Source: a virus
IMG/VR virus record: IMGVR_UViG_3300027741_000048
Span: 1 to 64,000 of that record
Reading direction: 5' to 3' (one strand)
DNA: 64,000 bases
The stretch's first letter is position 1. Every line of letters begins with the position of its first letter. Below, one piece after another: positions 37,961 to 45,530 of this stretch. Below the pieces are notes generated by a model. It had not been told where the DNA came from. It did no database searches and saw nothing but the letters and a program-made list of their open reading frames with translations. The position numbers were made by a program, and so were the translations under genes.

Positions 37961-40282
37961 TTATCCTGTAATTTCAGCGAAGTTTTGATCTGTTCTTGTT
38001 GCATAGAAGTTAACAAGAATAAACTCTGCTGTTCTTGTCGGCTTGAGGTAGATGTCAACGACTAATGTGTTATCATCTATAACAGCCGGTGGGTTATTAC
38101 GTTCATCGCATACGATTAAGAAGTCGTATAGACCGTTTGTATTCTTCGCATTCGTAAAGATTGGTGCGAGTGTGTTGACAACTTGTGTTCTTGTGAACAG
38201 CGTATTTGGCTCAAATACGAATTGACGTATTGTGTTATTTGTCTGCTGTTCGAGTGTTAGGAACAATCTACGTACGTTAATGCGATCAAATGCGCTTGGT
38301 TGTTTGAGTGATGTCTTCTGGCCAAAAACCACATATCCTTCGTTAGGGAGATTCACGACAGGGTTGAGTGATATCTTATAGAGAAGATCGCGCTCTGATT
38401 GCTTCGGATAAACGGCGAGATCTGTAATACCGTTCACAACGCCTCTTGTTACACCTGCTGGTGCGTACCATGGATGTGCATTGCTATCGACGTTAGCCAT
38501 GATCGAAGCGGCAAATCCAGAGAACGGTACCCATATAAGGCCATTAGTTGAAGAATCTGCAACTTGTACGCAATTTGCGTATACAGCTGTATAGCTATTA
38601 TTTAGCCAGCTAAACTGATTACGTAGAGGCCAATAGATGTTATTTGAGAAGTTTAAGGTTGGATTACTAAGAGTCTTGACGTTGTTTTCAACAAAAATAT
38701 TAGTTAATGGATCGGCGATGAATAGGTGATCTTTGCGGCGATTTGCTGCGAAGTTAATAAACTCATCTGCAACAGCTCTATAATCAAGAATAATTTTTGC
38801 AGGTGTTGCGTTATCATCTTGCGTATAGGCGTCAATAAGATTAGGATATGGCACTGTATCATCAAAACAGCCTGATGTAGTTGCAGTGTTTGAATTTGCA
38901 TAGATGGTACCTAGCCCTGCCTCTGCTACAATAGTTAGTGGGTATAATTCGGTGTTTTCAATCGTATCTAACAATCTCGACACCTTGCCAGGAACGTTGC
39001 CAATAACTTTTGTTGTTAAGTCGACGGAGTTGTAATCGCCGAGTGCGACTAGTTTATCTGTTGTACCGTATGCGTTGATTAAGTTTGCATAAACTGCTGC
39101 ACTACATCCTCCATATACAGCGAATGTTGAGAGAGGTATATTATCGGTTAACCGATTCTTATTAAGAAAACGTACGGATTTTGTTGGCTTACCGTTATTG
39201 TCGAGCCAGGTGCCGACGTTTTGATTTGAGATATACGGATTAACGAACACTTCAATATTTTTTGACGTATCGGTAATATCACCGACGAAAAAGCTTTGTG
39301 CAGGTCCGCCTTGGGAAGAGTTAATCTTTCTGTAGTAATCAAGTGAACCTGTATATCCTTCTTGTAAGGTATAACCGAGCGTTGTTGCATCCGGTGTATA
39401 TCTAGATTTAGCTAATTTAAATACACCGATATTAATTGTATCGTTAAAGCCACTTACAGAAATATCAAAGGTATTGACATTTTCCATGACTTCGGAGATA
39501 CTCTTAGTCACTGATGCAGTCGCAGCTGAAAGGGTAAAGTCAAGTCTTGTTGTTGGTACGATACTATAACCACTATAGTTCTGGTTGCCGATAAATGTAT
39601 CCTGGGTGTTTACCGTATAAACACCTGAGAAGTCATTATAGGCAGGAGAAATAGGTCTCAACGCTGTATTATCGATAACGCCTAGATATGTACCTTCAAG
39701 AATATTATTAATTGAAGCTTGTGATTTATTTAAAACAATAAGACCGGCTTGGCCGAGACCGGTAACTGTGGTAAACGACGTTACGCCACCGCCATCTGTT
39801 GCCCATGTAAAGGCAGCGCCACGGCGAATATCTATTACCTGCTGCTGTGAGAGACGCACGTGTGTTGGTGCGCCGAAGTAATATGTAACGTTACCGCTTG
39901 TAGCTATAGCTGATGTGGAATATTGAAAATTTGTTGCTGTTACACCGTTCTGTAGTGAAACTGCAGGGTAAACAAGGGCACTATACTGTGTTGAAGTACC
40001 GATACCGAGGTCAGAGCCGTACGGTATGCGGTATGTTAATACGTTTGCTGTTGATTGAAATACTGCTTTCGCTGTTTGATAAAAATAACGTTCGGCTGCA
40101 TTTGTCGGTGTTCCATATATGTTTTCAAAATCACCAAGGGAATTTATATATGTTGGTGTCGATGCTGGTCCGCTGGGTGCAAACCCTGCGATAAAAACCG
40201 TCGTCGGTGAAGCAAGTTGTGCTCTTTGTGAAAAGTCAGTTTCTGTAAATTGTATACCGGGACTTTGAATTGTACGTGCCAT
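37961..40282 (-). CDS. Tail sheath protein, gp18-like
   Basis: A 773-residue protein opening with the sheath signature 'SPGIQFTETDFSQR' and 'TTVFIAGFAPSGPASTPTYI'. The C-terminal domain is typical: 'EGYVVFGQKTSLKQPSAFDR' then 'INVRRLFLTLEQ', and 'DIYLKPTRTAEFILVNFYAT' at the end. T4 gp18 is 659 residues, so the protein has about 110 extra residues, probably in the outer domains. It contracts to drive the tube through the envelope. An exact TATAAATA octamer lies 6 bases before the ATG, fitting strong late expression. Confidence 0.92.
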   Translation of the reverse strand: MARTIQSPGIQFTETDFSQRAQLASPTTVFIAGFAPSGPASTPTYINSLGDFENIYGTPTNAAERYFYQTAKAVFQSTANVLTYRIPYGSDLGIGTSTQYSALVYPAVSLQNGVTATNFQYSTSAIATSGNVTYYFGAPTHVRLSQQQVIDIRRGAAFTWATDGGGVTSFTTVTGLGQAGLIVLNKSQASINNILEGTYLGVIDNTALRPISPAYNDFSGVYTVNTQDTFIGNQNYSGYSIVPTTRLDFTLSAATASVTKSISEVMENVNTFDISVSGFNDTINIGVFKLAKSRYTPDATTLGYTLQEGYTGSLDYYRKINSSQGGPAQSFFVGDITDTSKNIEVFVNPYISNQNVGTWLDNNGKPTKSVRFLNKNRLTDNIPLSTFAVYGGCSAAVYANLINAYGTTDKLVALGDYNSVDLTTKVIGNVPGKVSRLLDTIENTELYPLTIVAEAGLGTIYANSNTATTSGCFDDTVPYPNLIDAYTQDDNATPAKIILDYRAVADEFINFAANRRKDHLFIADPLTNIFVENNVKTLSNPTLNFSNNIYWPLRNQFSWLNNSYTAVYANCVQVADSSTNGLIWVPFSGFAASIMANVDSNAHPWYAPAGVTRGVVNGITDLAVYPKQSERDLLYKISLNPVVNLPNEGYVVFGQKTSLKQPSAFDRINVRRLFLTLEQQTNNTIRQFVFEPNTLFTRTQVVNTLAPIFTNAKNTNGLYDFLIVCDERNNPPAVIDDNTLVVDIYLKPTRTAEFILVNFYATRTDQNFAEITG

Positions 40283-40288
40283 ATAAAG

Positions 40289-40296
40289 TATTTATA
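40289..40296 (-). promoter_or_regulatory. Late promoter octamer TATAAATA (sheath gene)
   Basis: An exact T4 late -10 consensus on the minus strand ending 6 bases before the sheath ATG at 40282. Confidence 0.65.
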
Positions 40297-40323
40297 AATT
40301 TTTGATTTAATTTTTTTTGGTTA

Positions 40324-40938
40324 TTAGAGATTTTCTATATCAGTTATCGGTGTAACTACAAGCTGAGAGTAGCTCATGGTAAATTTTGATTCAAGCTCTC
40401 CACCGTCTCTATGCGAGTAATTTATACCACCTAGTGCTATAGGAAACGCATTAGTATATTTAAATTCCACAACTCTCTTATTATATTCATCGAGTCCAAA
40501 AATTGAAACAGTCGCTTGATACTGAGAATGCAATGCTGTTGATGCTGGATCAATAGCAGATCTCGTTTGTAATGTTAATTTATTAACATCGTATAGTCCT
40601 GCTTCATCATTATTAAGCGTGTTAAGCCACGTGTATATAACCCAATAGTTGTTAAATCGGTTATCAACTGTAAAATTTATGTCAATAGGCGGGTACGGGT
40701 CTCTAGAGTGACTGGTTATATTAAGCGTCTGACCAGAAAAGCGAGTTGCAGTGGGAGGAATTGATATATCTGGTACTATAGCGCCAAAAATGGAAAACTG
40801 TAATGTATCAGGCATTATGCTTGTTAGATTTCGGTCAAACTTTGATGCAACCTGTTTTAAAGCAGTCGGGATATTCATGACAAATAAAAATTTGTCTTTT
40901 CTTGTCTTATTAAATGGACTCTGTGTGTATGTATTCAT
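40324..40938 (-). CDS. Tail-tube-like protein, possible tail completion factor
   Basis: A 204-residue protein with tube-like strands: 'DKFLFVMNIPTALKQVA', 'FSIFGAIVPDISIPPTATRF', 'PYPPIDINFTVDNRFNNYWV', and 'AFPIALGGINYSHRDG' near the end. It therefore looks like a third tube-fold protein beside the gp19-like and gp54-like ones. Located between terminase and sheath, it may cap the tube or sheath. In T4 no extra gene sits there, so this is a difference from the T4 order 17-18-19. Confidence 0.5.
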   Translation of the reverse strand: MNTYTQSPFNKTRKDKFLFVMNIPTALKQVASKFDRNLTSIMPDTLQFSIFGAIVPDISIPPTATRFSGQTLNITSHSRDPYPPIDINFTVDNRFNNYWVIYTWLNTLNNDEAGLYDVNKLTLQTRSAIDPASTALHSQYQATVSIFGLDEYNKRVVEFKYTNAFPIALGGINYSHRDGGELESKFTMSYSQLVVTPITDIENL

Positions 40939-40939
40939 T

Positions 40940-42478
40940 TTAATATAGTGTCGTCCACCCTTGTTGTTCGAGATTTGTAAGATCTGTATGATCAGGCGTA
41001 TCTCCTATATCAAAAATAATAGGCATCGGTATTCCTTGATCAGGGTTTTTTTCGTTGCTATATATTGATGTAGGGTTGATAAAATATTTAATCCCGTAGT
41101 CGAGTGATTTAATGGCTTGTGGTCGCTTGTTATCATCAAGCTCGGTGATCTCGTAATATTTCTCGGTAATTTCGTTTTCTAGTATCATTAATGACCAGAT
41201 TAAACTCATTACGCGATCGTCCCAGTTATCAGACCCGGGCTTAGCAGCCCATGTACCGTTTGGATAACGTACGAAATTTCTAAGTTCATTAAGTGTTTTT
41301 AGATCACGTATACGGACAACATTAAGCTCGTTTATCCAGTATCGCATGTTCGTGATACCCTTGTATTTTGTATTAGTATGAGCTACAACACCGATTTTAT
41401 TAAACACTTTATCACCGGCTTTTACACCGTAATTGACAATATTCTCGTAATTCAATGTACTTTTTAATTGATCCACAACTTGTGCGCCGCAATTATTTCT
41501 CTCGATTAAAGCAGGCGGTGAACCCCAGTGTTGTAGTATCTCGTGTAGTTTTGTAGTGAAATTATATGGACTGATGTTACGGTTATGATATATTGCCACT
41601 TGCTCAACGTTACGTAAATCAGTTATATCTAATACCTGAACAACAGAAGCTGCTTCACCGACGCCTTCGGATATATCGACACCGACTACATATAATCTTT
41701 CCTTACTAGGCTCAGACCATAGAAGGTAATGACCGTCGTCAAATACAAATCTCGGCTCTGTACAATCGGCCTTTAGCCTGTCGAAGAATTCTTCATTAAT
41801 CGCACTTTCACCAGATTGATGAAACACATTTCCGAATTCTTGATCAAATGCTTCTCTACTTCCTAATTCTCGTATTGTATTCTTTTTCCATTTCTCATCT
41901 CTTCCAGGTATCTCCCACCAGTCGACACGCTCTGCTTTCCAGCCATTATGCTTTTCTGGGTCTGTCTCCTGAGCTCCTGAATATAATTCGTAGAACAAAT
42001 TATTTGAACCATTCGGTGTACTAGCTACAAAGATCTTAGATTTCTTAGATGATGAAATAATCGGATAAACCGATCGCCAAAAATCCTCGACCATATGATT
42101 ATCAATGAACGCTAACTCGTCAAGGATAAGGCATTGATGACTTAATATACCGTTTGCGTAATATCTATGGCTGTCTTTTACATCGAGAATCTCGTACACT
42201 GAGTCTGTATTTGTATATGTTTCAATTTTGTCTATTTTTATATTCGAAAATAATATATCACCAACTTTAAGGTCTTTTGCATAAATCCATTCGAATGCGG
42301 TGTTTTTTATAATTTTGTGTTTTGGCGTGCAGACTAATTCTCTTCCGTTTGAAAATGTAAATTTAATCTTATCTGTATTGCTTCCAATAATAACACCTTC
42401 AAAATTCTTGAACCCGTCGTCTGTCAAGATTTCATAATCTGTATTTTTTAAAATCTTATAATTATTAATGTCAGCCAT
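40940..42478 (-). CDS. Large terminase, C-terminal part with split-intein C-fragment
   Basis: A 512-residue protein. Residues 1-115 are the C-terminal half of a split intein ending 'YANGILSHQ'. From Cys116 the terminase resumes with Walker B 'CLILDELAFID', then 'KIFVASTPNGSNNLFYELY' (motif III region). The RNase H-like nuclease follows: 'YVVGVDISEGVGEAASV' (Asp), 'ALIERNNCGAQVVDQL' (Glu) and 'DNWDDRVMSLIWSLM' (Asp). It needs trans-splicing with the product of the gene at 42553-44256 to make an intact ATPase-nuclease. It has its own ATG and lies 74 bases downstream of that gene. Confidence 0.9.
   Translation of the reverse strand: MADINNYKILKNTDYEILTDDGFKNFEGVIIGSNTDKIKFTFSNGRELVCTPKHKIIKNTAFEWIYAKDLKVGDILFSNIKIDKIETYTNTDSVYEILDVKDSHRYYANGILSHQCLILDELAFIDNHMVEDFWRSVYPIISSSKKSKIFVASTPNGSNNLFYELYSGAQETDPEKHNGWKAERVDWWEIPGRDEKWKKNTIRELGSREAFDQEFGNVFHQSGESAINEEFFDRLKADCTEPRFVFDDGHYLLWSEPSKERLYVVGVDISEGVGEAASVVQVLDITDLRNVEQVAIYHNRNISPYNFTTKLHEILQHWGSPPALIERNNCGAQVVDQLKSTLNYENIVNYGVKAGDKVFNKIGVVAHTNTKYKGITNMRYWINELNVVRIRDLKTLNELRNFVRYPNGTWAAKPGSDNWDDRVMSLIWSLMILENEITEKYYEITELDDNKRPQAIKSLDYGIKYFINPTSIYSNEKNPDQGIPMPIIFDIGDTPDHTDLTNLEQQGWTTLY
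42134..42478 (-). other. Atypically split intein, C-terminal fragment (IntC, 115 aa)
   Basis: Residues 1-115 of the downstream terminase gene. They contain block B 'GRELVCTPKHKI' (Thr51, His54), 'AKDLKVGDILF', block F 'DSVYEILDVKDSHRYYANG' and block G 'ILSHQ' followed by +1 Cys116. Because block B lies here and not in the N-fragment, the split falls between blocks A and B, as in AceL-TerL-type inteins. The last intein residue is Gln115 in place of the usual Asn; the penultimate His114 is present. Confidence 0.9.
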
Positions 42479-42482
42479 ATTA

Positions 42483-42560
42483 TTAGTTTTTACGTTTTCC
42501 GGTACCGCGTAACCAATTATCCGGAATTGCAGTATTTGGATGAATAAGCATCTTAATCAT
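42483..42560 (-). other. 25-codon ORF in the terminase gene fracture
   Basis: An ATG overlapping the stop region of the upstream terminase gene opens a 25-codon frame ending at TAA 42483-42485. Its end, 'IPDNWLRGTGKRKN', is faintly like the 'IPEGW.kGr' segments of some phage homing endonucleases. It may be a relic of a free-standing endonuclease that once occupied the fracture, or chance. Confidence 0.25.
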
Positions 42561-44256
42561 TTATTATTTTCAATTGAAGCTCTGTATTGTTCTTTAATTT
42601 ATTAGCGAGGTCATACATACTAACTTGAAATACCTCATGTGTAACTTTATCTCTTAAAGTAACTAGTGTTTCACCTGCAACACAATTACAGCTATCACCA
42701 CGACCAGCGTCGCTACTCGTTGTGCTTATACCAATACTCGACCCGTTAGACAAGGTCATTGACGTTTTACCGTATTCGAGTACACCAGGCTTTAAGTAGT
42801 TTGGAAGCTTCTCATACGCCATTCTTATTCGTTTGAATATGTTAATAGCTGTTTGTTCCTTGTTAGCTACTACAAGTATTCTCTGATCTTCCTGAAAGCA
42901 TGCAACCCAAAGAGCGTAGATTGTCATAAGGGTCGTATTATGCGTAGGAATCAGTTGTCTACCGGCTAAATAGAGGCTGTCTTTACTGTCTACCGTAATA
43001 CATCTAACTGGTGTGGATGGAACTTCGATGATACTTTTTATATAGTGCCATTGTGATCGGTAATTGGATTGCACTATATGCGGCTTGAGTTTTAATCTGC
43101 TCTTTTTAAAAGAAAGTCTGCAAATACATTCAATAGGAGTGAATGTTATTGATGCGCATGGTGAGCAATTTACTCCTTTAAGTGTTGGTACATATTCTTT
43201 ATATGATACCTTATAACCTAAACTCTCTACTAATTGCTTTACTTGTTTTACTAATTCAATATTTGTATTATAGAATTGACATATGCCGTTTTTATTAATA
43301 TACCCGTCACTATCTATTAGCCCTTGTAGGAGCGACAGTCGCTGTACTCTATCAGCTAGCAAATAATCGCTAGGTATATGCTTATTATTTTTAAGATTGT
43401 ATTGGTTAAGTAAAGCTGATAGGCTATGTGTTTGAATGTTTTTTTCTGTACTAATCCTTAATGTATAAACATCTGTACTGTATTCGTGTAATAGTAATTT
43501 ATTAAATTGAGTTTGTTGAGTTTTGAGAATATCGATGATTTCGTTTATATCGCGTCTACCTACTGTTAGAGATCCACTAGCGCTAGTTCCGTCACCTAAC
43601 CATAAACCTAATACATATGGGTCAATATCTAGCTTTCTCGTTGTTCCTGAAACTCCGTTTATGCACGTGGGTATTCTATGATTTGGTTCGTTGCTATTAG
43701 GTACGAATAGTGTGTTGAATATTTCTGTTGTGGTTTTTACGGTGCCGATTGTTTTTCTTTCACTTCTTGCTTCTGTATACCAGAGGTGCTCGGCATCAGC
43801 TATTATTTCTTCACCGTTGTCAAAAATTACTTTATAGCATTTTCTATCTTTTAGAACGTCATGCGCATACAAAACATTGCATGGCATGCCGTCAGCTCCA
43901 TAGACTTGATCACCAGCCTTTAAATCACCCATCGTCGACCAGCCTGTTGGTGTAAGTATCGGTGTGTTGAGAGCGAGTGCTTTACCTATCTGACGGCTAG
44001 CCAATAAACACACGAATCGATTATCGCGTAGTGATCTAAGTATTTTTTTCTGACAGAGGTGTAGCTGTATTTTTATTTTACCTTGATCGAGGTTTGTAAT
44101 ATAAAAGAAATTTTCCGCAAAAAACAAAATGTTTTTTCTGCATTTATCAATGTCCTTTATCCACTCAGGGTTTGACTGATAGTCAAACGCTGCATCAGGC
44201 GTGGGTAGATTCTCGTTACCAAGATAATATTGCTGTTTTTCCTTTTTAGTAGGCAT
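42553..44256 (-). CDS. Large terminase, N-terminal part with a class 3 intein and split-intein N-fragment
   Basis: A 567-residue precursor. Residues 1-92 and 441-524 are terminase: 'CLLASRQIGK' joins 'TTLMTIYALW' to rebuild Walker A 'SRQIGKTT', and 'SSDAGRGDSCN' leads toward Walker B. Residues 93-440 are a complete intein. Residues 525-567 are the N-terminal half of a split intein, after which translation stops. Joining the 92- and 84-residue exteins to the 397-residue C-extein gives a terminase of about 573 residues, close to T4 gp17 (610). Start at the only early ATG. It is divergent from the head gene at 44281, 24 bases away. Confidence 0.92.
   Translation of the reverse strand: MPTKKEKQQYYLGNENLPTPDAAFDYQSNPEWIKDIDKCRKNILFFAENFFYITNLDQGKIKIQLHLCQKKILRSLRDNRFVCLLASRQIGKALALNTPILTPTGWSTMGDLKAGDQVYGADGMPCNVLYAHDVLKDRKCYKVIFDNGEEIIADAEHLWYTEARSERKTIGTVKTTTEIFNTLFVPNSNEPNHRIPTCINGVSGTTRKLDIDPYVLGLWLGDGTSASGSLTVGRRDINEIIDILKTQQTQFNKLLLHEYSTDVYTLRISTEKNIQTHSLSALLNQYNLKNNKHIPSDYLLADRVQRLSLLQGLIDSDGYINKNGICQFYNTNIELVKQVKQLVESLGYKVSYKEYVPTLKGVNCSPCASITFTPIECICRLSFKKSRLKLKPHIVQSNYRSQWHYIKSIIEVPSTPVRCITVDSKDSLYLAGRQLIPTHNTTLMTIYALWVACFQEDQRILVVANKEQTAINIFKRIRMAYEKLPNYLKPGVLEYGKTSMTLSNGSSIGISTTSSDAGRGDSCNCVAGETLVTLRDKVTHEVFQVSMYDLANKLKNNTELQLKIIND
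42556..42684 (-). other. Atypically split intein, N-terminal fragment (IntN, 43 aa)
   Basis: Residues 525-567 of the upstream terminase gene: Cys1 in 'CVAGETLVTLRDKV' (block A), then 'SMYDLANKLKNN' and a short charged tail before TAA. Block B is absent. The insertion point, between 'GDSCN' and 'CLILDELAF', aligns with the residues just before Walker B of T4 gp17 ('RGNSFAMIYIEDCAFI'). Confidence 0.9.
42937..43980 (-). other. Class 3 intein (W-C-T) with LAGLIDADG endonuclease in the terminase Walker A
   Basis: Residues 93-440 (348 aa) of the terminase precursor. It begins with Ala ('ALALNTPILTPTGW') instead of Cys or Ser. It carries the class 3 triplet: Trp159 in block B ('DAEHLWYT'), Cys419 in block F ('PVRCITVDS') and Thr438 in block G ('PTHN'). 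In that class the block F Cys is the first nucleophile. Two LAGLIDADG motifs, 'VLGLWLGDGTS' and 'LLQGLIDSDGY', keep the acidic residues Asp222 and Asp317, so the homing endonuclease looks intact. Terminal His439-Asn440 is followed by Thr +1. Confidence 0.92.
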
Positions 44257-44261
44257 TTAGA

Positions 44262-44269
44262 TATAAATA
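44262..44269 (+). promoter_or_regulatory. Late promoter octamer TATAAATA (head gene)
   Basis: An exact T4 late -10 consensus ending 11 bases before the ATG at 44281. Confidence 0.6.
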
Positions 44270-44280
44270 ATTAGGCAAAT

Positions 44281-45135
44281 ATGAACAAATCACGTGAACT
44301 CGTTGAAATGGGTGAGTTTTATAAGTCCTCTGTATTTACAGAATCAGTTAAAAACGTCCAATCAAAAAAAGCAACAAAGAAGGGATTTCCTAAGGACACC
44401 TTTCCTACATCAGGTAAAACGATCGATGGTGATACCGTAAAAACAACTAAGGCATTTGATAAGGCAGGCCCTAATGCTAATAAAAACAAAGAAGCTCTTA
44501 AAGCGCCTCTTGAACCTGGTTCAAAACAAACATTTACTGGTGTTGAAAATTTCTCACAAGAATCTAAAAAAATACAAAAAGAGAATATAAATACTTTTAT
44601 GAATAAATCTATTTTTGATGAATTATTTGAAAACGTAATGAGCGGCGCACCTATGTCACAAGATGACGTAGAGCATACAGATGCTGAAGCTCTTGATCTT
44701 CCAGGTCATGAAGAGATGCCAGGTGACGAGGGTGAAGTAACAATTACTCTTGATAAAGAGACAGCAAAGAAGCTTCATGATGTTCTCATGAGCGTTCTCG
44801 GCGAAGAAGAGCCGGAGAGCGAAGAGCATGAGGGTGAAGATGAAAGCGATTCTATGGAAAGTGAAGATGAAGAGGTTGCTTTTGAAGCAACAGATATCAA
44901 GGAGCTTTCCGATGAGCATGGTAAGAAGCTCATATCAAAGGGTGCACATAAGGTAGCTAGTACTGTTACATCCGACGTCGATGGCAAGGAAGGCAGTGGT
45001 GATTCACAAGGAATCGTTAACGATGGTAAGCCACAGCCTCTCAAGAAGGTAGTCGGTGGTGGTGTTCCGTCAAATAAGGTTGCTGGTAAGGTAACAAGCG
45101 GTGTAAAGAAAGATCTCTTTGCAGCAGCTAAGTAA
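44281..45135 (+). CDS. Acidic prohead core/scaffold-like protein candidate
   Basis: A 284-residue protein with a Lys-rich N-terminal third and a strongly acidic middle (about 140-205, runs of Glu and Asp such as 'GEEEPESEEHEGEDESD'). A Gly/Lys/Val-rich tail ends 'KKDLFAAAK'. This charge layout resembles T4-like prohead core proteins. Sequences of L/I-x-E type, which T4 gp21 protease cuts, occur (for example 'DELFEN' and 'DIKEL'). It precedes a gp14-like neck gene, and a perfect terminator follows it, so it is expressed as a single-gene unit. Scaffold function is inferred. Confidence 0.45.
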   Translation: MNKSRELVEMGEFYKSSVFTESVKNVQSKKATKKGFPKDTFPTSGKTIDGDTVKTTKAFDKAGPNANKNKEALKAPLEPGSKQTFTGVENFSQESKKIQKENINTFMNKSIFDELFENVMSGAPMSQDDVEHTDAEALDLPGHEEMPGDEGEVTITLDKETAKKLHDVLMSVLGEEEPESEEHEGEDESDSMESEDEEVAFEATDIKELSDEHGKKLISKGAHKVASTVTSDVDGKEGSGDSQGIVNDGKPQPLKKVVGGGVPSNKVAGKVTSGVKKDLFAAAK

Positions 45136-45160
45136 TAAATAAAAAATAGATTATAAATTA

Positions 45161-45189
45161 AGGGCCTTCGAAAGAAGGCCCTTTTTTTT
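45161..45189 (+). terminator. Rho-independent terminator, GNRA tetraloop
   Basis: A perfect 9-bp stem AGGGCCTTC/GAAGGCCCT closed by a GAAA loop (45170-45173) and followed by a T8 tract (45182-45189). It lies 26 bases after the stop of the acidic head gene. Confidence 0.95.
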
Positions 45190-45203
45190 GCTTAAATATA
45201 TCT

Positions 45204-45527
45204 GTGAATACCTTTAAAGAATATACGAGAAAGAAAGGTGTAGCTAGACATAAGCGCGATAATATCGGAGTTAGTAATGCTACAAATCCGAACATGAAGC
45301 ATGCAGCGGATGTCGTGCCAGTATGTCACCGTGTAGACAATAATGCTGTTCAGGAGTTCGAACAGCTTAAGCGAATGCAGCGTGGTACGAAGACTATAAA
45401 CTTGCAAAAAGCACGGAAGCTCAAAGATCAATTTAAATTGAAAGGTTTCTCTGGTGTGCTAGGTAATACAGGGATTCAACTCGCACCTCATCAGGAGTCG
45501 GGGTTTTTTGTTTTAATAAAGCGATAA
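45204..45527 (+). CDS. Small basic protein with capsid-targeting-like N-terminus
   Basis: A 107-residue basic protein starting at GTG. The N-terminus 'MNTFKEYTRKKGV' resembles the capsid-targeting leader of T4 internal proteins ('MKTYQEFIAEA'). The rest is Lys/Arg-rich ('KARKLKDQFKLKGF'), suiting a DNA-associated internal head protein. It starts 14 bases after the terminator T-tract, with a TTAAATAT element between, and ends 3 bases before the gp14-like gene. No family recognised. Confidence 0.45.
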   Translation: MNTFKEYTRKKGVARHKRDNIGVSNATNPNMKHAADVVPVCHRVDNNAVQEFEQLKRMQRGTKTINLQKARKLKDQFKLKGFSGVLGNTGIQLAPHQESGFFVLIKR

Positions 45528-45530
45528 AAG

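Noticed and set aside
40940-44256. Sequencing frameshift or group I intron as the cause of the two-piece terminase
   Set aside because: The two ORFs are separated by a stop, 74 bases and a new ATG. The flanking parts carry recognisable intein blocks A, B, F and G with catalytic residues at exact splice positions, which an intron or simple frameshift would not produce.
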